The notes beneath the pieces were generated by a model. That model was not told the origin of the DNA and searched no databases. It saw nothing but the letters and a program-made list of their open reading frames with translations. From Metallyticus violacea (taxonomy: Eukaryota; Arthropoda; Insecta; Mantodea; Metallyticidae), in assembly GCA_030762175.1 (NCBI GenBank), contig CM060846.1, positions 182,316,541 through 182,380,540 on the forward strand: DNA of 64,000 nucleotides, in the 5' to 3' direction. The position numbers and the translations under genes are program-made. The first letter of the stretch is position 1; the number at the start of each line of letters is the position of its first letter. Positions 21,901-34,699 of this stretch are shown piece by piece.

Positions 21901-22620
21901 CAAATACATTATGTTGCAGCATATTTTTAATATTAGCTAAGAGAATCTGGTCATCAGCAAATATTATTTTTTTTTTTAATTTCCTTATTTCTTCCCAAGA
22001 ATACACCCTTTGGATGGGTTAATTTCTATTCCCAATCATTAAAAAAAAATGCTTAACAGTACCTAAAACCACAAAAGGTGAAAAATATATTGATTACACT
22101 CTCTCCAAGTTAATAATTATTAGCTAAACTTGAAAACCAAAGTTTAATGTAGACAATGCAAGGTAATGTCAAAATTTTACATTCAGCCTGGTTAAGTTGT
22201 AATGAAAACAAATACAAAATATATATAAAAAAAAATAGTTTAATATATATCAAGTACTCTTGTTGAACTAAATATGAAGAGAACATGCAACTTTCTTCCT
22301 ATAGTTCAACATCAGTTGCATGTAGTACCTCTGGTATAAAGAGACACTCATGGATGTTCTAGTTCCATTTCCTTCATTTCTCTTCATTTCTTAGCTTCTG
22401 TTACAAAAATGCTATATATGTTTGAATAATGATGTGTATTGACAGCCTAAATTTATGATGATATAGGGGACGAAGAACCAGAAATATCAGTGAAAAAAGA
22501 AATATTATAATAAAAATAATTATTTTGCAATGTCTAAATGTATGTTTGCATTAATTTGACTATTGTACTTATGAAACATGAATTATCTTAAATTCATACT
22601 AATGGTGCAAATAATCTCAA
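21900..22620. other. AT-rich sequence, no gene recognised
   Basis: Nothing seen. Confidence 0.4.
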
Positions 22621-22624
22621 GTCC

Positions 22625-22765
22625 TTCAGTGTTTTAAGTTACTGGGTACTCACCTTTTCAGAATGAGAAAATCTCTTGAGAAAGGTTCAGTATGACAGGT
22701 TATTCCAACCAGGAATTGAACCCAGGCATACAATTGTGAGACATTTAGTGTCTAAGCTATGGTGA
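22625..22765 (-). mobile_element. Degenerate tRNA-derived SINE fragment
   Basis: On the minus strand, TAGCTTAGACACTAAAT (box A-like) precedes CTGGGTTCAATTCCTGG (box B-like). The adjoining TTTTCAGAATGAGAAAATCTC piece resembles 28386-28420. The fragment is short and old. Confidence 0.4.
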
Positions 22766-22769
22766 TGAA

Positions 22770-25700
22770 CAAAAATGTTATTACAGGAAAATTCATTTTA
22801 TTTATATAATAAAATTTAACTAACCTGACGCATCATTTTCCTTAAAGCTACATGTTTTTTTCCCTTCTTTGTTAAAAGTTGTCATTATTGCTTGAGCACA
22901 GATTCTTGCTGCCTTCACAGATACCATGACATGTGACATGAAAATATGTCAGACCAACAATATATATTTTTTTAAAGAATGAATAAATAATATCTGAAAA
23001 TATATGTATTACTTTAAGACAAATGAAGTATAAATGTTCTAAAGTACAATGTCATGTATGAGACATGGTACCAAAACATAAACCATGAATGTATGTTCTT
23101 CCCAGTTATTATGCATAAAAATATTACCTAAATATTTTCTGATGGAACATGTTTTTAAAGAAAAACTTATATAAATTTATATGGAAGTAATGAATATATG
23201 TCAAACAAGACTTGTCAGAATGAATATTCAAAGTACTAGCAGATGTTGCATCTTTCTTGGCTGTCACATATCGTTGTTAACAAATAATAATACATTATTT
23301 TTAAGTTAAACAAGTGTAACAGAAATATAAGTATAACTACCATTATTATATAAGCCTTTCTTGAATCTAACAAAAAGTTCTATACACAGTGTATTATTCC
23401 TTTTTCCAACCATTTGGTGTATGACAGAATCATTAAAATTCTTCCAAACACTAGAGGATTTAAGAATAAATGCATTAATATAGGAAAATGACTACAAGGA
23501 ATGAATTCATTGTATCTGGATGCTTATGGAGTAGGAAGGAATATTTATTCATAGAGATGGGAACTAACACTCTTGATGTCTCAAGAAATATCCATCATGT
23601 TATTTTATTTCATTTTGTTACATTATCTGGCTATCATACTTATTGATTGAATTCATTTTTTCAAACATTTCTGGGCTCACGGATGTGCATAACATTTCAC
23701 AATTATATTCAGATTCTTCAAAAGATACTCCTTTTCTTGTACTTCTGTTTACTTTTAAAAATATCAAACAGATATATATGCTAAAACTGCTAAATTAAAG
23801 ATATGCTAAGCTTATGGAATTAACTGCAAATGTACAATTTGAATAGTATTTCAATTTTATGCTTTTGATGAAAACATGTATTAAATATTATGCTAATGTT
23901 CAGACATTTAAAATTATTTCATTTTAATAAAAACCATTGGCATTCCAGCTTTTCAAAATATCACTTTAGAATTCTGATCTAAGTCTTGAGGAATCAAAGC
24001 ATCATCCCATCTCCAGCATTCAACTTTATCTTTTGGATTTTACTGGCAGGAATAAGTGAAAATGAAAGAAAATAATTAATCCAGATTCTTGTTGATCTAG
24101 TGCAACAAACATTGTTTTAACTTTTCTAGTGGAACTCATCAACAACAAGAAAGAAGAGAGAAAAAAGGAAAAACAAATCACACATTGGTCTCTGGCTACC
24201 TTAGAAGGTAAATGCACTACCAAAACAATACATTATAGTCTGATTAATATAAAACAAAATAGTATCACAATGACAATTTGTACCATCAAAAGTCATCTGA
24301 ATTGGCAAAACAAGTATATTCCCAGTCTCCCATTACATTACAGCCTATTATAAAACCCTTGCAACCATATCAAATCCTTAGTAGGCCTAGTGGTTCCAAT
24401 AATACTAGCTAATTTAAACAACAAGTTAAAGTGTGGATTTATTTATGTGATCCAACACTAATATGGCCTCCATACAAATTAAACAATTCTTCTATATATT
24501 ATCTAATACATCAAATCCAGTACTTTTAATACTTTAGTGGTATTAAAAATTCTATTCAACTCAACAAATGTGAAGGGAAACTGGCTTGACACTACAAGTC
24601 AACATTCCCTTTCCTGGGTTCTGTGAACTTGAGGCACAAAATTAGAACCAAAATTTAATAAAATACATGTAAAAAACTGTCAAGAATTGAAGATATAATG
24701 TACATACTCAATCCTGACTATTACTGTTACTATTTATAATCTGGGCTAATTGCTTATATGTTATAGTATATTTTACATCTAAGACAAAATACATATTGGC
24801 TTAAGTTATTTACTTATTGCTTAAATATATTATCTCTTTCCTCTCCCCATTTTTAAATTTAAACTATATATTACTGAAGGATGGCATAGAATACAGAACA
24901 TTTTCCTATGTACAAAATAAACAAAGCAATAGTATACAAATGAGATTTTAATAGCTGAAAAAAAGCACAAAAATTAAAATAATATTAACAATGTAAACAT
25001 TTCATTATGCAAAATAAATTTATAACATAACTTAATATAAAATTAGTAAAAACAAAAAATTCTTAATTTCTAAATGCCCTAGCACTTGTAACAGTGAGGT
25101 AACAACTGATGCCAATATGTATTTTTTCCTAGACAGCATTATAAATATCTCCTGATTTACTATGTAAGCACAATATTTCAATTGTTTACAAATAGTTATT
25201 AGTAACCAATGCCCATTACGTATTTCTTGAATGTTACAGTTTACTTATACATTCTGCAATTTGTATGCAAGGGATTGTATACATATTTTGCAGTTATGTA
25301 CAGTTGCTTGAAAATTTATTTTTGTTATTACCAATTCCTAAATTACACTATTTACTGCTCTTAAAAAATTAAACAAAAAATGAAGCAGCTACCAAAATGT
25401 CTCCGAAATGGAGGGCAGGCAGCACTTGCTATGCAGTGTTGCCACATTTTATTTATTATTGCTGGTCCTGCCTACATGGCTTTTAACTGTTTCATATGGA
25501 CTCTGGAGCACTTGAGTATCTTGCTCAGCTCAGGCACTACAGGTAGTTTGTTAATTTTATTGCTCTGCTAGGACAGTTTCCCCCAGATTGAGTGACAAGT
25601 CCTTTTAATGTTTACTATGGAACAGCAAAATCAAACTTCATTTGCTGACTCATTTCAGAGGCTTTATCTATTTCTACAAACAAACAATTTTGACTTAAGG

Positions 25701-28330
25701 CAACGTTTGTCTTCCCTTGCCTTTCAGATAACAAATTTCTGCATTCTTATTCATTCTATTAGCTCTTAATATAGCTTAAAGATGTTTAAATTTTAAAAAA
25801 GTGAATTAATTTATAATCTGATTACAATTTGTTTGATGGTATAAACCATATATGATTAACATTTCATAAATATTTGTTTCCTGTTTGATGTTGTTTATTC
25901 CATTTCAAGATTAATGGATTTTTAACCATGCAAGGCTAAATTTAGGCTAGATATTACTATTTTATTCCATCTTCAAACTGCCTTCTATACAGCTTCCAAT
26001 AGACATTCAAACATTAACACTTCCTGTTGCCATTAGTATTCTTCATACAATTCACCATATTTATCATATTGAGACATAATATCACACCATGCTACTCAAT
26101 CAATGTGCTCTACAGTCAAGTAGACGGTTAGACTTTTGACTGTCCAGTAATGCTAATGGTACATACTGCTTGGCTCCCACCCATTAAATTTCTGTATACA
26201 TGTTGGCATAGAGGAAGACTATAAGTAATTGCTACTACTCAGGAGTATTCCTAATTCCTTATAAACTTTGGGCCATGGGGTAATATTCTAATCAAAGTTC
26301 ACAGTCCATATTATCCGTAGCCCAAACACAGCCAAAATGTGGCAAAATGATATTCTATAAAAATAAGCAGCTTATCATGATGTTGACGTCTGTTCCTATG
26401 TTATTAACTACAACACTCACTGCACAAATGTTATTTATGGTTTTCATTAAAAAAAGAAACAAACGCTAAAAAGGTTCTATAAAAATGCAATGATGCTATT
26501 CACTGTATGCTAACTTTCATTTCCCCGAAGAGAACTTCTATTTACAGTTAATATATTGAGCCTTTTATCCAAGTGATTAATAAAGAGCCAACTGACTATT
26601 CTGAAATATTATCAACAATGGGTATATGTAACAATATATAACAACATGCTATTTATCAAAAGTCTTTCCTGGTTGAATGCCTACACTACTTACAAAGGCC
26701 TCTTGGGAAGCCCCCACTATATTTTGATTTTTCCTACCATTTGGCTGGCTAGTCAAGTTTTGTACCTTTGCAAAAGCTCTACAAAATCAATCTAACATTG
26801 GTTTCACAGCTGATTTCTCTTTGGTTTTATTAGAAATGATCTTGACACTCTGCATCCTTGCTCATTAACATGTAGTTGATGTGTTTGTGTGTGTGCATTT
26901 TAATAAGTGGCATAAATGGAAGAATGACTCATTCAATAGTATGCATATCTAGCATTGATAAAATAGGTAGAATAATACCCCTTAACATTTGAGCTTACAG
27001 AAGTAACTTAAGAGAACAAAAATTGCAGTTGTGCCCAATTTTTGCTCTCCTCTCTCTTTTCACATATAAAATAATGTGATGATCTGCAAGAACAGTGCAT
27101 TACATATAAAATTTCTATTTAGCTTTGCTATATTTTCACTTTTAGGGTTCTGTATTTTAGATGAATGCTTTCTTAAACTCTCCTTAATGATTTTAAATAG
27201 TTTCTCTTTAACAATTGTTCACATCATTAGAAATAAGGAAGTACTTAAGATTAACCATGCAAAACAATGTAAATGAGATGTGTGCTTTATATGCAAATAT
27301 GTAGCTTTGTATCTACTTATATATACTTTTTAAACAAAAAAAATAGTATATCTTAAATGCTAGCCTGCTAAATTTGATTTAGTTTAGGGATCTAAAATTG
27401 CTCATATTGTTGGAAGTAAATTACTTGTTTAAAAGAGACATAATTTGTTTAACATCCCACAAATAATTTCAAGGTTGTTCATAAAATGTATGATAAATTA
27501 AATGTTCTAGTTAAGTGGGAAATAGTAGGTCTTGAACTTTAGGTATTTACTTGCCAAAATGATACAAAGAACCATTCCAGTCTTAAAAGTCTTCCAGGCA
27601 ATCCGTTCCAACCAGAGATCCCAATGCTTCTAAGCTTGAAAGCATATACTCGTTATCTTAGCCACAAAGACAAAAGAAGTAAGAATACAATGGAAGTTGT
27701 TCACACATTAAATTTTCTTTTCTTTGAGAATAACATTAGATTTCATCATCATCTCCAATGAGAGAAGATAGGGTCTGCAACGATTTGCTTTTATATTTCT
27801 ACATAGCAGTAAACATGGATGAAATGCTTTCATCACTGCTGTGTATAAGCAAATCATTAATATTACAAGCTACAGAAAATTACTTTTCAGAATATTGCAC
27901 AATTATTATTTTATAAATAAAAAATTTCTCTCTGTTAATTCTATAAAGGTTATAAACACATTACTTGTGGAAACATATCAATATTAATGTTATACATATC
28001 CTGACGTCCTAGAATAGAGATGAATAATTCTGGGCTGCTGAAAATCTTTGAACATTAGCATTTAATTATGATAAAATTCCATATTGGCATTGAATTTCAG
28101 TCTATACAATACATTTTATGCTCTTTCCTTTCCTTAAGTATAAAAATCATTGTGTCAAAAAATAGTTCTTTTTGTACTTATGGGCTGATGGTTTCAAATT
28201 CTACATGTCTGGAAATAGCACTGTATAACTATCTTAACAGATTATTTACATGAATATTTTATTTCTGTAACTATTTAACATCACATGCTAGCTGCCAAAA
28301 GTTTTGAAATGATAAAAGACAAATGAATTA
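22770..28330. other. Long AT-rich region, no gene recognised
   Basis: Across 5.5 kb I see only short chance frames (24026-24223, 24129-24353, 25380-25571, 27076-27276, 28068-28253), none with a motif. A weak tRNA-like remnant may lie at about 27580-27670 on the minus strand. The region could be intronic or intergenic. Confidence 0.4.
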
Positions 28331-28879
28331 ATAATGATATAGATGATCTCAGAGTCTCTCAGAACCTAGTTAGTTGTATTTGCTATTTCAGGATGAGAAA
28401 ATACTCTGGAAAAATCTCATAAGGAAAATTTATTAACTAAGGTTTTCTAATGTGCCCGTTGTTTTTGCAGCTGGTAGTGTACCATAGCCCTAGTAGAATT
28501 AATCATGTAGATATTATGTGCTTAAGCTAGAGTAAACTTTCAAATAAAATAGATTCTGTGTTGAATAAATGATGAGAACGATTTAAAAAATATGACTACA
28601 AAAAATGAAAGATTGATTAATAAACTGAAGCATATTACTTAGATTTAATATACAGTGTGTCATCAAATAACCTCCATGATTATAAATTATGTAGTTTCAT
28701 AATAGTGTACATTGTGGCATGCCTCAATGCAGATAAAAACTGTAAATAGCTCTGAAAAGCAATTTAATGTGAGCAGAAGGCTTGTTGCTGGTGGAAATAC
28801 CAGATGACTCCGAAATGTGATTTAGTTCAAGAAAAAGGCTTTGTTTTCTCAGAAACAGAGCCAGACAACATGGCAATCT

Positions 28880-29085
28880 CACAACACATAAAAATGCTTT
28901 GGTAGCATGCTTTGGAATATGCTAAAACATTGAGCACTGTGTTGCAGCAGTGAACCTCATTTTCATCAAGGGACAACAAGTAACAAAACTAAAGTGATAT
29001 TCGGATTTTCTGGAGGCAGAATGTATATACAAAGAGAGAAAAGGTAACTCAGGGTCATGGCCTGTCAATACAGAAATTGTGCAAC
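28880..29085 (+). pseudogene. mariner transposase, N-terminal part
   Basis: This reads, with frame changes, ALEYAKTLSTVLQQ, then a segment with SNKTKVIF and SGGRMYIQREKR, following the helix-turn-helix region of this mariner type (EYAKT.S.V..Q.....F, then ..S...I..W...F...G....K). It stops where the inverted-repeat unit begins. The matching C-terminal half resumes at about 30010. Confidence 0.55.
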
Positions 29086-29087
29086 AT

Positions 29088-30000
29088 CATAAATCATGGC
29101 AGCTATATTTTTTTCTCACGAACAAGGGACATCACAAAAAAATCTAAGATATACGATTGAAAGTGTATGGAATGTACTTTTTAATGAAGCCACCAGATGG
29201 TGTATGTGAGCAAAACTGCGTGTCTCATCATTAGTTCAGTTAGTGAGTGACAGTTGTCAGGAATGGAGGTCAAGAAGAAGGAATAACATACGTATGTAAA
29301 AATAGCATTTCTCTGGGCCAGGAATACATAAGAATGCCACAAAGAGCTATGGGAAGCACTTGGTGCACATGACTTGCCCTATTGAAAGATGGTGAGGTAG
29401 ATTTCTTCCTGAAATCTTGCAAGATTGGTGTGACATGTTTTGTAGGGGGTCCCTTCTGAACCTCAATTAAATTATAAGGCAATCACTTTGTACACATTTT
29501 TCGCATGATCAGGTCCCCCCATAAAATTTGGTGCATTGTTTTGCCCGAATTCCTTTTTGTTCTTCAAATTCCACAAGAGTCCAGCGTAAGTACTGTTCCA
29601 CCACTATCACCCCTACATCCTTCTCAGTGGATGCCCACTGAGCGGCAGATTGCAGTTGACATTCTGCCCCATTTGAAGGCCTCTGTTCACCTCACTACTC
29701 TTTGATAGGGTAGGGCATGCGAACTAGTGTTTCCCGTAGCTCGGCATGGCATTATCGTGTATTTCTACCACGAATAAATGATATTTTCATATATGCACAT
29801 TTTTCACTGTTCGTGACCTTCATTCCTGACCTCCATTGTTCACCAACTGAAATTCATGATTTGGTGAGACATGCAGCTCTGCTCACATACACCATTTGGT
29901 GGCTTCATTCATAAGTACATTCCATACTCTTCAATCGTATATCTTAGATTTTTTGTGTTGTCCCTTGTTTGTGAGAAAAAAATAGTTACCATGACTTATG
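29088..30000. mobile_element. 913 bp inverted-repeat unit inserted in the mariner
   Basis: The arms 29088-29300 and 29790-30000 are inverted copies of each other at roughly 80% by eye, with an outer end CATAA(A/G)TCATGG. Similarity continues weakly inward beyond 29300, so it may be two inverted copies of one repeat. The short frames inside (29270-29482, 29505-29705, 29717-29914) match no family I know. No clear target duplication was found. It could be a foldback or MITE-like element or an inverted duplication. Confidence 0.6.
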
Positions 30001-30009
30001 ACTTATCCC

Positions 30010-30745
30010 ATGTATTAAAATCATTTGTTTGCGGCAGAAAGAAATCAGTACTCAGACAGATTATGTTCCTATATCGACCTCTTCCAAGATTCTGCATTCT
30101 CATCTGAAATAGCACCCTAACAAAGCGTAATTTGTGCTTAACTTGAAACCAGACAACCTTAGAAAATGCCTAGGCTTTTTGCAAAAAATATACTGGCATT
30201 GATGCAGAATACTAAAAACATGCTTTTAAGAACAGTTTTTAGTGATGAAGCAAATTTTCATCTCTATGAAGAGTGAACAAGGACAATGTCAGAATGTGGA
30301 AGAGCAAGAATGGAAGTTGAATGTGACTAGCCAAAAGTGAATGTCTTTTGTGCCATGTCTAGACAAAATTTCTTCTTGGGGAAAACCATTATTGGAATTG
30401 TATCTGGGTTTACTGACTGAGTTTTTATTTGCACAATTGGAAGAGGAAGGCAACAAATTTCACCAGCAAGGGGGAATGCCATCTCATTGGCAATACTGGT
30501 TTTTGCGAACATCTGAATGCTCTTTTGTCAGGGAGGTTATAGGAAATGCTGAAGCTGATGATAACATCCTCTGTTACCTATGCCATTTGACCTAGCTGCC
30601 CATGGCTTCTTTTTATGGGTATACATAAAGGATTTCATCTTTGTAGCCCCATGCCTCAGAATCTGCAACAGATACAAAATGTATCATTGCTCTAATTGCA
30701 TCCATCAAGGTGCAGGTGTCTGCTATGCAACACAAGGGTCTCATT
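30010..30745 (+). pseudogene. mariner transposase, catalytic part
   Basis: Read across frames, this gives RTVFSDEANFHLYEE (catalytic Asp in FSDEA), PKVNVFCAMS, TIIGIVSGF, QQGGMPSHW (family: QQDGAPPH, so the second catalytic Asp is now Gly), PFDLAAHGFFLWVYIKD (family: SPDLTPCDFFLWGYVKD, so the third Asp is now His) and a terminal VCYATQGSHL. Two of three catalytic Asp residues are lost and several stops are present. The minus-strand frame 30327-30512 is a shadow. Confidence 0.75.
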
Positions 30746-30996
30746 TAGTGTAAGGTAAGAAATAAAAATATTCAATTTCTCTTTCTTATGAATTCAGGTT
30801 CATATGCACAAGACCATCAATAGTGGCATCATACCAATTTATACTAACAGAAGTTATTTGTGGTTACACTGTAATAATAGTTCACATATCCATTCTGATG
30901 AAATTGTCCAGACACAGGTGTAAGAAATAGTGATTACAAACTGAAGCCTGAAAATTTTAATTTTGGATTTAATTGTTATAAATAAACATATTCATT

Positions 30997-31343
30997 GACC
31001 ACCTCTTTGGTCAATTGGTTAGAGTTACCAACTGCTGGCTGGGAGGTCGGGGTTCAATTCCCACCAGCTACTTAGGAATTTTACTAAGTTAGGAAGGTTT
31101 GGAACAGGGTCCACTCAGCCTCTTGAGGACAATTCCAAAGCTGCCTGATGGAGAGATAGGATTCTTCAATCATGAAAGCCACATGAAAGGCAAATGGCGG
31201 GGTGCCAGCATGCTGATCACATGCCTCCTTGCAATACTGCCTTCTATCAATGAAGTCATAAGACAGAGATAGGGGATACAGAGGTTGCTGTGGTAGGTCA
31301 AGGCTCATCTTGGGTTGTAGTGCCAAATGAGGAGAAAAAAAAT
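30997..31343 (+). mobile_element. tRNA-derived SINE, family C
   Basis: The tRNA-like head begins near 31000 (CTCTTTGGTCAATTGGTTAG, box A) with box B GGGGTTCAATTCCC at about 31051. The body of about 280 bases ends in an A-run. A 9-base duplication ATATTCATT lies at 30988-30996 and 31344-31352. The minus-strand frame 31084-31326 is a chance frame of the body. It is the only full copy in the window. Confidence 0.65.
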
Positions 31344-31352
31344 ATATTCATT

Positions 31353-32120
31353 TTATGCTAACGTTCATAATTTTTATGTACGAGTATTAAATACAGCTGT
31401 TTAAGATGTGTAAAATAACATTTAGATTATGCAGCTCTCTGTTACAACAAGGAATGTTAATATGAAAGCTACAATGTAAAAATGTAGTAACTATATTCAT
31501 TATCCACTAGAGAATCTGGGTATTATTATCAGATCAAAAAGTTCTGAAATATTCTCTTCCAGCTAACCCAAAGGAATTCAGAGTTTTGAAAAGAACATTG
31601 AAATTGATGTGAAACTTGAAAGTGTAACAATTTTGTTTTATGATGGCAAGGTGTCTTAAATTACATTAGATTTGAAACTAATGCAATAGAAACTTCATGT
31701 TCAATTAATGTGTAGTTATGGGCTAAAGCTTCCCACTTAATTAATTTCTTTTCATTTTTAGTATCACCATAAAAGAATTCTCAACTTTACATTATTTTCA
31801 TACATTATATTATTATTACCTCTTTAGGATTTAATTTTTCAGGCACTTCCAACATATGTACTATTCTTAAGAAAAACGTCACAGTGCTAAAGCATTATCA
31901 AGTACATGTTTTCCATTTCTTGAATGTTCTAGAGTAATTCAATTGATAAACAAAACCGTGATTTTCGAATCATAATCATGACAAGAATAAATCATTAAAC
32001 ACATGTTTTAATGTCAGTTTCTTAAGATCGAACATGTTGGACTGCATGCACCATAACTGTCCCATACAACCTATATATACACATTTCTGATGATTTTTCA
32101 GAGTGAATAGTACAGAAATA
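31353..32120. other. AT-rich sequence, no gene recognised
   Basis: Nothing seen. Confidence 0.4.
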
Positions 32121-32121
32121 G

Positions 32122-32590
32122 ATATAACTTTCCAGTAGTATACTGTGGTCAAGCAGTTAGACTGCCCTAGCAGCAGTGGAATTTATGGCAGACATAGCAG
32201 CCTCAGCGCCTTTTTTCTGCAGGTACTCCAATTTCCTCTTTATATCATTTTGCCATCTGAGTAAATCTCATCTTCATCATCTAGAATAATGTGGCCAGCT
32301 GAATTCTTGTGTGAATTAAAAATGAACCATATCACTGGTCTCTGTACATGGGTATAATGTATATCACTTTCCAGTAGTGCTGTGGTCAAGCAGCTAGACT
32401 GCCCCAGCAGCAGTGGACTTTATGGCAGACATAGCAGTCTCAGGGCAGGTTTTCTCCAGGTACTCCAATTTCCTTTTTATATCATTTTGCCATCTGAGTA
32501 AATATCTTCATCATCTAGCATAATGTGGCCCACTAAATTCTTGTATGTGAATTAAAAATACCATATCACTGCTCTCTGTACATGAGTATA
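32122..32590 (+). repeat. Tandem duplication of a roughly 235 bp repeat
   Basis: Two head-to-tail copies (about 32122-32361 and 32362-32590) share GTGGTCAAGCAG(T/C)TAGACTG, ACTTTATGGCAGACATAGCA and CTCCAATTTCC..TTTATATC, differing by small indels and substitutions. The start resembles a tRNA box A, so the unit may be a SINE-type repeat. Box B was not found. Confidence 0.85.
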
Positions 32591-32599
32591 GAGCCCCAA

Positions 32600-34465
32600 T
32601 GCCTGACTGGCAGATGGGTTTGCATTAGTAAGCATTATCCTATATATTATTCCACAAATCAAAAGCCAATTTCCCTGTTGATATTCAATTATACAGTGTT
32701 AAGCATACGGATTATTTAAAATATCGTGGTTTTAATTATCTCATTATTCTTTTATTTCATTATTTTGGGCACAATAGTACTTATAATAAAAATAATGAAC
32801 ACTATGTTCCAATGAAGGTAATTTCTGATTAAATGAAAATGCATGTATTATCTCTATTAATACCTATTATTTAAATTTGCTTTATGCACTTTACTTCCTT
32901 TTAGAATATCTCTAAATGGTTTTATTTTAAAAAAAATGGTTAATATTAAGTACTCCCAATTACTTCTCTGCTTTTATTCATCACACTTTTATCAAGTGTC
33001 TTTAATGTAAAGGTGCTTTATTTCTTTTCTAAATTTGACTAGCAGCAAGTCAGTGGTCTCCACAACCTGAAGGAAAAGTTTTCATACTGCAGCATGTTCA
33101 TGAATCCAAATAAATTTATGGTGGAGAACAGAATAAAAACTAAAATAGACAATAAAGCATTATTATAACATAAAAGAATATGTTGTACAGATATTAAATA
33201 GAAAGAAAATTTTATTTTTGCTTTCTATTGATTTCAGAGACAATATTTTAAAGTACCTGCAGAGATAATGTGCTAGTTAAGACAGTTTGCTAATGTCAGT
33301 TGTATAGGTATATATACACACATATACACATGGAAATTGTCTTCACTAATGCATCATATCTGCTACCAGATTTATTGTTGAGAACATGGGACTTCAATTT
33401 TGATGACTACATTATTAATATAAGATGTTTTAGTTCTCTGAACCATAGAGTCACAACAGCAGTGCCCTAACTGCACTGCACAAGTCTGGGATAATGCCAT
33501 GCAATTTATCACTAAATATATATGCCAACTTAAAAAGATATTTGAGAGGGCAGGTTGCAAAGAAACTGATTAGTTGGACCTTGTAATGCATTTTTTGAGC
33601 TGTTAACATGAATTTTAATATGTACAAATCTCAATATTAGCATCCTGCACTGATTAATTTGTGAACAAGCATGTGAGAGGCTTCAAACAACTTTCTCTGA
33701 CAGTCAAGCTCTCAGGAAAACAAACATTTAGCATTATGCATTTGGGGACAAAAATAACTCACCAATCCCAATCAATATTTATCTTTCTGGAAAATGTAGT
33801 CTGAAAGCACATGCCAGTAACTCAATGTAAAGTAACATATTTATTCGTTTGTAGTGCTATGGCATCATACTTGGGCCAAGAAAAAAAAGCCACTTAAAGG
33901 CCTGACTCATCTGACTTGTGCTCATATAGACAGAAAATTTCCAAGAACCAATTCTGCACTTTCTTATGGAGGCAAAGGAAGCTGGACAGTTGAATCATAA
34001 CTGTTAATGAAGAGGGCTATAGGACTCCATTGGATGTAAGCATGACTGAACATATATATAATAAAAAATATTGCTATTTATTTATTATGATGTACTGTTG
34101 TTTTACTATGAGCTAATAATAACCTATCTGGCTGACAATGTTATAATGGAAAAATAGTGAGCTTTAAGATTATTTTAAGCAAATCCAACCTGCTATATCA
34201 AAGGAAACCCTTCTATCTACAGTGATGACTAGAGTCCAGATTTTTATCTAGTATTATCCCAAAAATATGTTCATAAATACTACTAAAACTTCAAAATATG
34301 TACCAAATATGTAATATCAGAATTGTACATAGACTTATTCTTTGTTCCAAAAAGGGTTTTATTTCAAGAAAATGAAAAACAAGATTATTTTGACAAAAGC
34401 TGCACATTTAAACATGTCACAAGAGCTTTTATGCAATTCTACAAATCAATCATGGCATGAAAAAC
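32600..34465. other. AT-rich sequence, no gene recognised
   Basis: The minus-strand 62-codon frame at 33372-33560 has no motif. Nothing else seen. Confidence 0.4.
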
Positions 34466-34477
34466 AATATATCACCA
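34466..34477 (+). repeat. Target-site duplication, left, of the foldback copy
   Basis: AATATATCACCA is repeated exactly at 34682-34693. Confidence 0.85.
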
Positions 34478-34681
34478 AATGTATATAATCAACTACTTGT
34501 CATCTAAACACTCTTATGCTTCACACTATTTTTGAAACCGGTTCCGTCATTTTCAAAAATAGTGTGAAGCATAAGTGTTTAGACGACAAGTAATTGATTA
34601 TATACATATCAAAAGCTTCACTGTGTTTAGTTCCAATTAGAATTGTCGAATTTGTGTAACTTCGATAGTTCTTAAATTTTA
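34478..34681 (+). mobile_element. 204 bp foldback derivative of the Penelope-like family
   Basis: Arms 34481-34537 and 34550-34595 pair almost perfectly around a 12-base loop (CCGGTTCCGTCA). The arm sequence CACTCTTATGCTTCAC is shared with the arms of the copy at 58622. GAAACCGGTTCC at 34533-34544 equals the 3' half of the hammerhead-like motif of copy 2. Outside the right arm, TTCACTGTG..TAGTTCCAATTA matches the extension of the other two copies. There is no coding sequence. The same 12 bp duplication length as the coding copies supports mobilisation by the same machinery. Confidence 0.8.
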
Positions 34682-34699
34682 AATATATCACCAGACATT

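Larger units (their letters stand above)
28651..30873 (+). mobile_element. mariner-type transposon, split by an inverted-repeat insertion
   Basis: The outer ends are inverted: TACAGTGT-5 nt-CAAATAAC at 28651-28671 and its complement at 30853-30873. Inside are N-terminal and catalytic parts of one transposase, separated by a 913 bp unit with its own inverted arms (29088-30000). Subtracting that unit leaves about 1.31 kb, the usual mariner length. The transposase type is the one with an N-terminal FCV.EYAKT.S.V..Q motif and a C-terminal ..FFLWGYVKD motif, abundant in arthropods. Stops break both halves. Confidence 0.75.
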
